The notes under the pieces were generated by a model, which worked only from the letters and a program-made list of their open reading frames with translations, did no database searches and was not told the DNA's origin. Made by a program: the position numbers and the translations under genes. Shown here one piece after another: positions 1 to 7,067 of a stretch of DNA of 64,000 bases. This DNA is from Coriobacteriia bacterium (GTDB lineage: Bacteria > Actinomycetota > Coriobacteriia > Anaerosomatales > Anaerosomataceae). The stretch's first letter is position 1. Each line of letters starts with the position of its first letter. The stretch lies in the NCBI GenBank assembly GCA_030652115.1, contig JAUSBK010000007.1, forward strand, positions 186,001 to 250,000, read 5' to 3'.

Positions 1-1
1 G

Positions 2-97
2 GGCGAGACCGTGAGCGTCGACGTGGTTGAGGTGTCTGAGTGCTTCGGTGAGATCACGGCCCTGGACTATGACGGGCCGTCAGGCGAAGCAGCGTAG
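2..97 (+). CDS. C-terminal end of an unidentified protein, 5' end outside the window
   Basis: Reading from base 2 gives 31 sense codons and a TAG at 95-97. Third positions are mostly G or C and the composition is acidic (GETVSVDVVEVSECFGEITA and onward), which looks like real coding sequence. A strong terminator hairpin follows 20 bases later, fitting the end of a transcription unit. No family can be named from this fragment. It belongs to the integrated element that ends at 6810. Confidence 0.5.
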   Translation, partial: GETVSVDVVEVSECFGEITALDYDGPSGEAA

Positions 98-118
98 CCT
101 CTGCTCAGCAACACTGGA

Positions 119-158
119 GAGGCTCTCCTCACTCGATGAGGGGGGCCTCTTCTCGTCT
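119..158 (+). terminator. Intrinsic terminator after the truncated first gene
   Basis: Bases 119-131 pair with 137-149 over 13 positions (two of them G-U) around the loop CTCGA, followed by a pyrimidine-rich tract at 150-158. Confidence 0.6.
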
Positions 159-468
159 GTGAAGCCAATAGGGTCGCGGAATCCGAGCCAAGTATTGAAA
201 GGGGGTACAGGTAGTTGCTCAGTTGTGTTGGTCGGGATTGGCGCCCGGTACCCGTCAGGTGCTGTTGGTGGAGGGTCTCACACAAGAAAGGTAGGTGTTG
301 CCGCGTTCTGTTGATCCTGCCCGTCCACGAAGGAGGTGATGCTGTCGGAATAGGGTCACTACAGTGCCCCTGAGGGGCCACACAAGGCCGTCTGAGGCCA
401 CGTTCTATCCGTTGCGCCGTCCAAGTGGGCGGTGTTTTGCGTTTCTTGCGCAAGAGAGGAGATCCATC
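159..468 (+). other. Non-coding leader within the element
   Basis: About 310 bases with no convincing gene. A perfect Shine-Dalgarno string, AAGGAGGTGAT, lies at 330-340. It has no start codon at a normal distance; the only ATG (339) overlaps it and opens a four-codon frame. A short hairpin GTGCCCC-TGA-GGGGCCAC spans 364-381. Long antisense frames here have poor composition and were not called. Confidence 0.3.
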
Positions 469-978
469 ATGGTTACTCCGTTCGAGAAGCTGCTCGCCCA
501 TGAGCAGCAGGTCGCACTGGTGAGTGTCTTGGTTGCCCGCATGTCGGAGGCTGGGATCCTGAGCGAGGATGCTGCCGGCATGCAGCCGTCGGAGATTGCA
601 GCGCTCGTCATGGATAGTGCCGCCGCAGAAGGGTCTGGTTCCGACGCCATCCGTAAGGCGCTGGTCTTCAAGGTGGCAGAGATAGTGGAGTCGGTCACCA
701 ACATGGTGAGGGGTGCCGCCGTGAAGTCAGCTCCAGCAGCCAGGAAGGCAGGCAAGGTCACTGCTGATGTCGCAGCAGCTGCAGGTAAGTTCGTCTTTCG
801 GACCACCAGCGAGGCCGTCCGCAGGATGAGTCCTGTCTATGGGCCGCCTTGCCCAAGGTGCAGTGCCCCGACCGTCATCAGGCGGAACAAGAAGACGCAC
901 GTTCCGTTTGCAGCGTGCGACGCCTGGAGGGACACGGGCTGCAACTTCACCGCTGGCGTTACCTTCACCGACGACTAG
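469..978 (+). CDS. Hypothetical protein with C-terminal zinc ribbon
   Basis: The 169-residue product starts at ATG 469, preceded by AGAGGAGATC; an in-frame GTG at 364 lacks a ribosome site. The N-terminal two thirds is alanine-rich and probably helical. The C-terminus holds a Cys pair in CPRC, about 25 further residues, then two more cysteines (ACDAWRDTGCNF). This resembles the topoisomerase-type zinc ribbon that binds single-stranded nucleic acid. I infer a nucleic-acid-binding accessory protein of the element. The exact family is not recognised. Confidence 0.7.
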   Translation: MVTPFEKLLAHEQQVALVSVLVARMSEAGILSEDAAGMQPSEIAALVMDSAAAEGSGSDAIRKALVFKVAEIVESVTNMVRGAAVKSAPAARKAGKVTADVAAAAGKFVFRTTSEAVRRMSPVYGPPCPRCSAPTVIRRNKKTHVPFAACDAWRDTGCNFTAGVTFTDD

Positions 979-1223
979 GGTCCAGTCGTAAGCCGCAACT
1001 CAAGACTTCGTGCGAATGTCTGGCACGGCAGGCAGAACTGGTGTCCGCGCACTCGTCGGATCAAGTCGATCAGTGCGTCGTTGCACGTGGCATCCAAGAC
1101 GAGGATCGCAGGGCATTGGCCGTCCATGGCACGGCATGGGCAGTAGCGTGTTCGAGGAGCGAGGAGGCCACGCAGCCGATCCCAGACTGCGTGGCTTCTG
1201 CTCTTGATGCTACTCAGGTGCAT
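975..1223 (-). CDS. Possible small cysteine-rich protein
   Basis: An 82-codon frame starts at ATG 1223 and overlaps the end of the upstream minus-strand gene (1210-1683) by 14 bases. The product has five cysteines, including CPC and CLPC pairs, that could bind a metal. The upstream ribosome site is weak and its end overlaps the convergent gene at 978 by four bases. It may be a genuine operon member or chance; I recognise no family. Confidence 0.3.
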   Translation of the reverse strand: MHLSSIKSRSHAVWDRLRGLLAPRTRYCPCRAMDGQCPAILVLDATCNDALIDLIRRVRGHQFCLPCQTFARSLELRLTTGP

Positions 1224-1683
1224 TGCCCAGCATCAGCATGTCGATCTGCGACACCGGGTTAACGGCTATGTAGCGCCATGCCACCGCGATTCCAAGAATC
1301 GCGCTCAGGACTTCGACCACCGGCTTGATCTTCCGGTAGCTCATGCCTTCCGAGTGAAGCGTGTCGATGAAGCTGCGGACCGCAGCAGCGTCGAGCTTGG
1401 CGAGTGTGGTTGCCCCCAGATGAAGGCTGATGGTCGACGTGAACGCCCGTCGGTAGGTGGCGACGGTGTCCCGCGTCAGGTTGGGCAGCATGTGGTATTC
1501 CATGCACCGATCGTAGAACGCTGAGAGCGTGATTGACTGCGCGTCTTCCGTCCCGAGCTGCATAGCTGTTCGTGCTTCTTCAGCGGCTACCTGGGTCTTG
1601 TATGTCTTCCAAGTCACCCCATCGTCATCGGTGATCTTGAGGCCGCTGTTCCGGCCTTTGGCCACGAGTTGTACTTCTAGCAT
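1210..1683 (-). CDS. Tyrosine-recombinase N-terminal half (catalytic domain missing)
   Basis: The 157-residue product matches the first half of phage-type integrases. It has a short beta-rich arm-binding stretch (LKITDDDGVTWKTYKTQ), then a SAM-like core-binding domain at about 45-150, ending with the usual AVAWRYIAVNPVSQID linker. It stops there, so the catalytic R, HxxR and Tyr are absent. I chose ATG 1683, with AAAGG seven bases upstream, over GTG 1698. It could be a truncated remnant or a stand-alone DNA-binding protein acting on attachment sites. The complete integrase is at 5527-6579. Confidence 0.65.
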   Translation of the reverse strand: MLEVQLVAKGRNSGLKITDDDGVTWKTYKTQVAAEEARTAMQLGTEDAQSITLSAFYDRCMEYHMLPNLTRDTVATYRRAFTSTISLHLGATTLAKLDAAAVRSFIDTLHSEGMSYRKIKPVVEVLSAILGIAVAWRYIAVNPVSQIDMLMLGNAPE

Positions 1684-1881
1684 CTTGGTACCTTTCACCA
1701 GGGCTTTTCCGACCCTGGCCCTATTGGGTTGCGCCTTGTGCGAACCCTTCTCTCTATAAGTAACGATTGTTCGGAACGATGTTCACTTTTCCGGCGAAGA
1801 ATGTCGGGAAACGACCGAAGGAGAGCCTGGCTCGAAAGAGCTGGGCTTTCGTGTATCCAGGCACCAATTGGAGGTGGCCAC

Positions 1882-2151
1882 ATGTCTGGAGGGAAGCACT
1901 ATCGAAGCGCGACCACGGTGCTCATCGACGGTGACAAGTTGCGTCGGTTCTGCTGGCTCAATCGCACGCCGCTGTCCCACATCGGTCCGATGATCGGAAG
2001 GTGCAGCGGTCTGGCGAGCGTCCTGGCTCGCACGGGTCATATGAGCTACTACACCGCGGACGACATCGCCCGTGAGTTCGGACTGCATGTGGAGGACTTC
2101 ATACGGCAGATCGCAGCGCCGGAGGAGATGGAACGGCTTCAGGTCAGGTAG
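1882..2151 (+). CDS. Small HTH-like DNA-binding protein (putative element regulator)
   Basis: The start is ATG 1882, preceded by GGAGGTGGCCAC, giving 89 residues. From about residue 15 the pattern resembles a Cro/CI (XRE)-type fold: a first helix LRRFCWLNRT, a turn, a helix containing LASVLARTG, and a closing DDIAREFGLHVEDFI. It is divergent from the truncated integrase at 1210-1683, and about 200 bases between them could hold back-to-back promoters. That is the usual place for a phage or ICE repressor. The role is inferred from size and position; the match is not strong enough to name a family. Confidence 0.55.
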   Translation: MSGGKHYRSATTVLIDGDKLRRFCWLNRTPLSHIGPMIGRCSGLASVLARTGHMSYYTADDIAREFGLHVEDFIRQIAAPEEMERLQVR

Positions 2152-2179
2152 GAATCGATGGCATACCCACATGAGAGGG

Positions 2180-2210
2180 GCCCCGGTCGTACATCAGGCC
2201 GGGGCTTCTT
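2180..2210 (+). terminator. Intrinsic terminator
   Basis: GCCCCGG at 2180-2186 pairs with CCGGGGC at 2199-2205 and is followed by TTCTT. It lies between the HTH gene and the radC-like gene. Confidence 0.6.
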
Positions 2211-2231
2211 CCCGTTCTAGAGGAGGGCACC

Positions 2232-2720
2232 ATGCGTAATCCATCACTCCGGGTCTATCGCCCGTTCGTAGACTCGAACGTGCCGCACTATCACGTGGCG
2301 TTGGTCCGAGATGAAAGCACTCCGTATGAGAGCGCAACGATTAACATCAGCGGGCCTGAGGACGTGGCTCATGTGTGCGCGGATCTCAGGGCCGCCGACA
2401 GGGAACGGTTCGAGGTATTGCTTCTCACGACGAAGAACAACCTCATCGCCAGGGTGCTGGTCTCAATCGGGTCGCTCAATGCCTCGATCGTGCACCCGAG
2501 AGAGGTACTGAAGCCTGCGGTCGTAGCTAACGCCGCGAGTATCGTGCTGGTGCACAACCACCCGTCAGGTGACAGCACTCCTTCTGGAGCCGACACTCAG
2601 CTGTGCCGTCGCTTGGTGAAGGCGGCGGATCATGTAGGCATAGAGATTCTGGATTCCGTAGTCATTGGAGGAGGAGACGACGGCAGCGTCTGTTCGATGA
2701 GGGATGTGGGGCTGCTGTAA
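2232..2720 (+). CDS. RadC-like JAB/MPN domain protein
   Basis: The 162-residue product starts at ATG 2232 behind AGGAGGGCACC. It has the RadC (JAMM/MPN+) signature H108-N-H110-P-S-G-D114 with the expected preceding strand SIVLVHNHP, and a C-terminal LDSVVIGG. The N-terminal helix-hairpin-helix part of chromosomal RadC is missing, giving the short form common on plasmids, phages and genomic islands. The JAMM metal residues suggest a zinc metalloprotease-like fold; the biochemical role of RadC is not settled. It stands alone behind a terminator. Confidence 0.85.
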   Translation: MRNPSLRVYRPFVDSNVPHYHVALVRDESTPYESATINISGPEDVAHVCADLRAADRERFEVLLLTTKNNLIARVLVSIGSLNASIVHPREVLKPAVVANAASIVLVHNHPSGDSTPSGADTQLCRRLVKAADHVGIEILDSVVIGGGDDGSVCSMRDVGLL

Positions 2721-2725
2721 CGCGT

Positions 2726-3208
2726 CTACACGCTGTCCCAGTACTCCGCCGTGTCCGAATCCAGCAACCTGTGGACTAACACCGATCTTCTTCTTGCTAA
2801 CGCGGTCGCATATCGGCCGATCGCCAGCCCTATCTCAGGTACCGCGTCACTCGAACCGTCGTCGCCAAACGGCGGCTCAACTGCTATCCGAGTGCTCAGT
2901 CTGGCCATCTGGAGCGACAGTATCCCTAGGTCGTAGATGATCTGGTCGTACTCGTCTTTGGTTAGCCATGACTTCGAATAGGCGTAACGCTCGGTAGCTG
3001 AGGAGATGAACTCACACAAAAGGGTGTGTTCTGCCGGGCACCGACTACCAGCCGCACACTCGTACTGCCTGTAGTACCTAGGGCAGCGGTCCGCATACGC
3101 ACACTGCGACGGGCCTTTCGACGGGAGCACATCCTCGATCATCACCCCATAGCCCAGGGAGCTGTATCTCGATATTCGCCATGTCTTCGGATCGTCACGC
3201 TGTCCCAT
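2726..3208 (-). CDS. Hypothetical cysteine-containing protein
   Basis: I start this at ATG 3208, preceded by GGTGGTAGC, giving 160 residues. A central segment has six cysteines in about 30 residues (CAYADRCPRYY..., CAAGSRCP, LLCEF), suggesting a small metal-binding motif. The C-terminal half is predicted helical. It lies 139 bases downstream of, and in the same direction as, the two-gene unit 3347-5223 and may be co-transcribed. No family recognised; it is an element gene. Confidence 0.55.
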   Translation of the reverse strand: MGQRDDPKTWRISRYSSLGYGVMIEDVLPSKGPSQCAYADRCPRYYRQYECAAGSRCPAEHTLLCEFISSATERYAYSKSWLTKDEYDQIIYDLGILSLQMARLSTRIAVEPPFGDDGSSDAVPEIGLAIGRYATALARRRSVLVHRLLDSDTAEYWDSV

Positions 3209-3346
3209 TGCTACCACCGCTCGGAAATCGAGTGCCTGTGGCCCCCGGTGTACGGGGGAACCACCTCTCATACCTAGAGTAACGGTGGTGGACTGGGTTC
3301 TTGCGCGCCTGGGAGAGACCAATTCTGTATCTACAACCAACAAGCA

Positions 3347-4237
3347 TTACCGCAGGTCAGAGGGCATGTATCGACTGAAATAAGCGTACGCTTCATCGAG
3401 TACTGGCAGAGTCGATAGTGCCAAGACGACGCCTTCGAGTTCTGGCGTGTATACGACATCGAACCCCCCGACCAGCTGGTCTACGGGGGTGTATGTACTA
3501 GGGGGTGAAGTAGAAGGATCCAACAAAAATGGAGGGGTTTGCCGCCGTGCTTCCAGCATGTCGAGCATCCGCAGAGCCACATTGTCTGGGTCGAAACGGC
3601 GTGTTCGCATTCCGCTGTTCTCACCGACCAGCACACGGATCGATTTTGCCTGGAAAGCATCGTCAGAGGTGATGTCAATCGAGTAGCGGACCTTGCCGTC
3701 CGTGTCCAGCTGTTGATAGCGCTCCACGAGAGCTGCTTGGTAGGCCTCATCGAGACCGACCAGTTCGATGGACTCGCTAGTCTGAGAGTAGCTGGCGGGA
3801 ATAGTCCGCGCAGCGGACGGATAAGCGATCGGAAGCGAAGCGTACAGGCCACTACCATCGAGGTCATTCACTTCGATGAAGCTAGCGCCTTCGTACGGTG
3901 AGCTGGCCTTGATTGCACGCAGTACCTCTACTGAGCCTCTGTCGCCTCGGATGATTCTGCCGTAGACGAGAGCGTCCTGGACGTTCTTGGTAGCGTGAGC
4001 GCACCAGACATCCGGCAGTGCCGGCAGGTAGATCGACACCCACACTCTGGTGAGTGGCTCTTCTGGCTTGTCGTTGAAGGCGTTGACGATCGCCCGTCGG
4101 TATTCCATCTGGGCGAAGTCAGGGACTGGTCTATCCGAGAACGACGCTGTCGGACGTGCGCCAACCGAAGGCTCGTAGATGACGAGCGACCAGTCTTTCG
4201 GGTCGTCGAGTGAGTACCGCTCCAGGATGCTGTTCAT
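3347..4237 (-). CDS. Hypothetical protein of the integrated element
   Basis: The 296-residue product starts at ATG 4237, which overlaps the TGA of the upstream gene as ATGA, so the two are translationally coupled. A longer in-frame start at 4300 lies inside the upstream gene and was not used. The protein is acidic, without membrane segments or signal peptide, and mixes strands and helices. A proline/threonine-rich stretch (STSPPSTYTP) lies near the C-terminus. I recognise no domain. Coupling to the winged-helix-like gene suggests they act together. Confidence 0.65.
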   Translation of the reverse strand: MNSILERYSLDDPKDWSLVIYEPSVGARPTASFSDRPVPDFAQMEYRRAIVNAFNDKPEEPLTRVWVSIYLPALPDVWCAHATKNVQDALVYGRIIRGDRGSVEVLRAIKASSPYEGASFIEVNDLDGSGLYASLPIAYPSAARTIPASYSQTSESIELVGLDEAYQAALVERYQQLDTDGKVRYSIDITSDDAFQAKSIRVLVGENSGMRTRRFDPDNVALRMLDMLEARRQTPPFLLDPSTSPPSTYTPVDQLVGGFDVVYTPELEGVVLALSTLPVLDEAYAYFSRYMPSDLR

Positions 4238-5223
4238 CGTAGGGAGTCCAATGCGACAACCCTGTTTTGCCAGGATCGGTACCCTGCAGGTTCCTGCCAT
4301 CGCGGACGCACCACGAGGATGCTGGCTGCGGTATCCCCATCCTCAAGGTAGCTGATCGTGGTCGGACCGCTTGGTGGTCCGTCGCTTCTGGTCCTGACAG
4401 GTATGATGCCCACGAAGCTGAGGTCATGAAGCTCGTGCAACAGGTTGGGCAGGGCGTCACCAGCAGCTGCGCTTGATGCGAACTCCACGCTGGAGACAAG
4501 GCGCATGCTGAAGTCGTCGTCGATCTCGATCCTCAGGTGATTAGGATCAACACCGCCGCGAAGCGGTAGGTCGTTGTAGGCGTAGAGTGCCGTCAGCAAC
4601 CGCCTGACACCGTGGTTACCTAGCTGCTTCCACGGTCCTTCCGTGGCCATCAGTGAGCCAGGCATCCAGAAGTAGGGTCTGTGCTCCGCTTCGAAGTTGT
4701 TCATCGTCCTTGGCAGGCTGCTTCTGCGGTACCCGCCTAGCACTCTCTGCGGTAGTAGCATGACGGTCCATCTTGGGATGCCGTCGTCGCGAGGCTCCGC
4801 CTCCTGCAAGAAGCCCCTCCTGATCATGGGCCTGTGGAGGCACGTCCGACTGCGGTAGTTGGGTGGGATCCCGACTGCTCGTGCTGCCGCATTGGCTCTG
4901 GTCCAGACCCTGCCGTTCGTCGGGTTGGCCCGTGCGTTCATGTAGACGAGGTAGTCCCACTGGTACATGTTGAGCCAGGGGCGGCCGTAGACTCCTGGTC
5001 GGGTGACCTCATGCGCTCCATCGACGATGCCACGCTCGACGTAGAATCCGCCCTTGGGATCGGGGACCGCTCTCCTGCCACCACGGGGATAGGAAGAAGA
5101 GCGTGACCACTCGGCCACCGCTTGTTGGTTGTAGTCGAGTTGGTCGTTACGAAGTACCCGTACGAGATCCCTCATCAGTGCCTGCCTGTCGAAGGCGTCC
5201 TGCGCCAAGACTAGCAGTGGCAC
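4234..5223 (-). CDS. Hypothetical protein with a winged-helix-like segment
   Basis: The 329-residue product starts at GTG 5223, two bases after a GGGGAG site. Residues about 85-145 (WDYLVYMNARANP...GRVWTRANAAARAVGIPPNY...RGFLQEAE) follow the spacing of a winged helix-turn-helix. The C-terminal half is mixed and unfamiliar. As the first substantial gene of a minus-strand unit facing away from the integrase, it could be a replication or regulatory protein of the element. That is only inference from the fold pattern. Confidence 0.6.
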   Translation of the reverse strand: MPLLVLAQDAFDRQALMRDLVRVLRNDQLDYNQQAVAEWSRSSSYPRGGRRAVPDPKGGFYVERGIVDGAHEVTRPGVYGRPWLNMYQWDYLVYMNARANPTNGRVWTRANAAARAVGIPPNYRSRTCLHRPMIRRGFLQEAEPRDDGIPRWTVMLLPQRVLGGYRRSSLPRTMNNFEAEHRPYFWMPGSLMATEGPWKQLGNHGVRRLLTALYAYNDLPLRGGVDPNHLRIEIDDDFSMRLVSSVEFASSAAAGDALPNLLHELHDLSFVGIIPVRTRSDGPPSGPTTISYLEDGDTAASILVVRPRWQEPAGYRSWQNRVVALDSLR

Positions 5224-5453
5224 AACTCCCCGTCCTCAATTCCAGCTGTAGCTGAAGCCCCTTCCGCGACCTTTGCGTAGCCGTTCGCCTGCAGGATGCA
5301 TTCCTGCCTAAACGTTTCGAATGGCGGAGCGAGCGGTTTGGGGCTGAAGCGATCCGACTGATGTACCCCGTCCTGATGCTCCAGCTTTGCTGCCTCGTGT
5401 TCGAGGTCCGAGCGTTGGGACCCATACATCATTAGGCAGCTGGTTTCGTTCAC
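5211..5453 (-). CDS. Possible small protein leading the minus-strand operon
   Basis: An 80-codon frame (GTG 5453; ATG at 5432 also possible) ends 13 bases inside the next gene. Its last codons contain that gene's ribosome site, which fits coupled translation. Neither candidate start has a clear ribosome site of its own, and the sequence matches nothing I know. The call rests on position and overlap. Confidence 0.35.
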   Translation of the reverse strand: MNETSCLMMYGSQRSDLEHEAAKLEHQDGVHQSDRFSPKPLAPPFETFRQECILQANGYAKVAEGASATAGIEDGELCHC

Positions 5454-5483
5454 GTAGCGGCGACACCGCCGCGTCTATTCATT

Positions 5484-5507
5484 GAGGTCCACCTTCGGGT
5501 GGGCCTC
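5484..5507 (+). promoter_or_regulatory. Very stable TTCG-capped hairpin just upstream of the integrase
   Basis: GAGGTCCACC (5484-5493) pairs with GGTGGGCCTC (5498-5507) over ten positions, one of them G-U, around a TTCG tetraloop. It lies 19 bases before the integrase ATG and is followed by TTGTCGTTT. It could be a terminator insulating the integrase from upstream transcription, or an attenuator in its own leader. Confidence 0.55.
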
Positions 5508-5526
5508 TTGTCGTTTGGAGGCAGAA

Positions 5527-6579
5527 ATGGCACTGATCAAGAGAGGCGACAGGTTCCATGCGGTCTTGTACGACGCCAACGGCAAGCAGCGTTGGTTCGC
5601 ACTGGGTACGGATCGACGAGCCGCGAAGCGGCGTCATGACGAGCTGGTGGTCGAACTCAGGAACGGCGAACGCAGTGAGCCGTCCAAGATGACCTTCAAG
5701 GACTACTCGATTCAGTGGCTCCGTGATTACGGGGCGGTCCGTCTCAAGCCCTCCACGTACAGAAGCTACGAGATCTACCTCCGCGTTCACCTGGTTCCGT
5801 TCTTCGGGACCACGAGGCTGAAGGACATCACGCCTCACCAGGTCCAGCGCTACGTGTCGTCCAAGGCTGCGACCACGGCACCCAAGGCGATGCGCAATCA
5901 GATGGTCGTGATGAAGAAGATGATGTCGACAGCTGTGGACTGGCAGCTTCTTCAGCGCAATCCTGCCGCCACGGTCACCCTTCCTCGGGTACCACAACCT
6001 GAGATCGCGTTCCTCACTCCTGCTCAGATGAGGCTGCTGATCGAGGTCACGCCTACCAGCAGGAAGGCGATGATCGCCATGGCTTGTCTTACGGGTATGC
6101 GCAAGGGCGAGATCATGGGTCTGAAGTGGGACTGCGTCGACCTGGAGGAACGGGCAATCACGGTCAAGCGATCTGTCTACGCCTGTGTCGTCCAGGAGCC
6201 GAAATCCAAGCGGTCCATCCGCGTTCTCCCGATGCCCGATGCTCTGTATGAGCTGCTATCAGTAGAAGCGGAGACTGACGGTCCAACCCCGACTCACTTT
6301 GTGTTCAGCGGCACTGAGGATCCGATCGCCAACACGCTACCCAACAAGGTGCTCAATCGTGCGCTCAAGAAGGGGAAGCTCCCGACGGTCACGTTCCACG
6401 GACTGAGACATTCGTTCGTGGCTGCTCACATCGCGGCTGGCACTCCGCTGAAGGCGATTCAGGATATGGCTGGCCACGCATCCATTACGACCACGATGGA
6501 TAGATATGGCCACCTGCTGCCCCAGGCGAAAGCTGAGGCAGCCAAGGCGATACAGGACGCCGTTTTCGGTGACGGATAG
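5527..6579 (+). CDS. int: Site-specific tyrosine integrase
   Basis: The 350-residue product starts at ATG 5527 with TTTGGAGG upstream; an in-frame ATG at 5482 lies before the hairpin and lacks a site. It has an AP2-like arm-binding N-terminus (about 1-50), a SAM-like core-binding domain (about 60-145) and a C-terminal catalytic domain. The active site is complete: R192 in TGMRKGE, H291 and R294 in HGLRH, H317 in AGHAS and the nucleophile Y327 in DRYGH. It lies 177 bases from the tRNA-Leu fragment at 6756-6810, the likely attachment site. It should integrate and, with an excision factor, excise the element. Confidence 0.95.
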   Translation: MALIKRGDRFHAVLYDANGKQRWFALGTDRRAAKRRHDELVVELRNGERSEPSKMTFKDYSIQWLRDYGAVRLKPSTYRSYEIYLRVHLVPFFGTTRLKDITPHQVQRYVSSKAATTAPKAMRNQMVVMKKMMSTAVDWQLLQRNPAATVTLPRVPQPEIAFLTPAQMRLLIEVTPTSRKAMIAMACLTGMRKGEIMGLKWDCVDLEERAITVKRSVYACVVQEPKSKRSIRVLPMPDALYELLSVEAETDGPTPTHFVFSGTEDPIANTLPNKVLNRALKKGKLPTVTFHGLRHSFVAAHIAAGTPLKAIQDMAGHASITTTMDRYGHLLPQAKAEAAKAIQDAVFGDG

Positions 6580-6580
6580 A

Positions 6581-6615
6581 CTGCCGTGGACTCACGGTAG
6601 CTTCAGTCTCGTTTT
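6581..6615 (+). terminator. Terminator after the integrase gene
   Basis: CTGCCGTG (6581-6588) pairs with CACGGTAG (6593-6600) around GACT, one base after the integrase stop. The downstream tract ends in TTTT. Confidence 0.55.
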
Positions 6616-6755
6616 GTATGGAGATCTGCTATCCCAGACATCTAATACAACGTCTAATGTACGGCTGGCAGAACGCGCTTTGAGTCGGACATCCCGAATC
6701 GAATAACCGCAGTTCCGAGGCGACGTCCGACGACTTTGCGAGCCGTTCGCGAGCG

Positions 6756-6810
6756 TTGAGGGCCTAGTGTCCGCAAGGACGTGCGAGTTCAACTCTCGCC
6801 TCGGACACCA
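6756..6810 (+). other. Attachment site: 3' fragment of tRNA-Leu(GAG)
   Basis: These 55 bases read as the 3' part of a class II leucine tRNA. They hold an anticodon loop TTGAGGG (anticodon GAG), the 3' stem strand CCTAG, a long variable arm TCC-GCAA-GGA, a T arm GCGAG-TTCAACT-CTCGC, the acceptor strand CTCGGAC, A73 and an encoded CCA. The bases before 6756 do not form the matching anticodon stem or a D arm, so this is no complete tRNA. Integrases of this kind often use the anticodon loop to the 3' end as core site. The intact, reconstituted tRNA-Leu should lie left of the window at the other end of the element. Confidence 0.75.
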
Positions 6811-6818
6811 GTGACTAG

Positions 6819-6854
6819 CAGGGCTTTCTCCCGAGAGGGAGGAAGCCCTGTTTC
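6819..6854 (+). terminator. Original tRNA-Leu terminator, now beyond the att site
   Basis: CAGGGCTTTCTCCC (6819-6832) pairs with GGGAGGAAGCCCTG (6837-6850) over 14 positions around GAGA, followed by TTTC. It lies eight bases after the tRNA 3' end, so it was probably the tRNA gene's own terminator before integration. Confidence 0.7.
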
Positions 6855-7067
6855 ATTGGCGCGGGCTTCATCGTACGATACCGATGCGAACTCGGTTTGC
6901 GGTGCCGGGCGATCGAATGTGCGTTGATGACCGGCGAGGTTCTGGCTCGCAATGCGGCGAAGCCCCGCGATTCCCGGTCGCTCTGTGTCTCTTGCGCGAT
7001 GCCGAAACATGCAGTCGAGCGTGTCGGGCGAGTCTCATCCACGTGCGATACAGGCGGGTACAACAGC

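Noticed and set aside
67-501. A 144-codon minus-strand frame at the left end.
   Set aside because: It lies over the truncated gene, its terminator and the next gene start, and its composition is unlike the other proteins.
6725-6810. A complete tRNA gene: GTCCGA at 6725 could pair with TCGGAC of the acceptor strand.
   Set aside because: No D arm with GG and no 5' strand for the anticodon stem can be formed, so the pairing is probably chance and only the 3' fragment is called.
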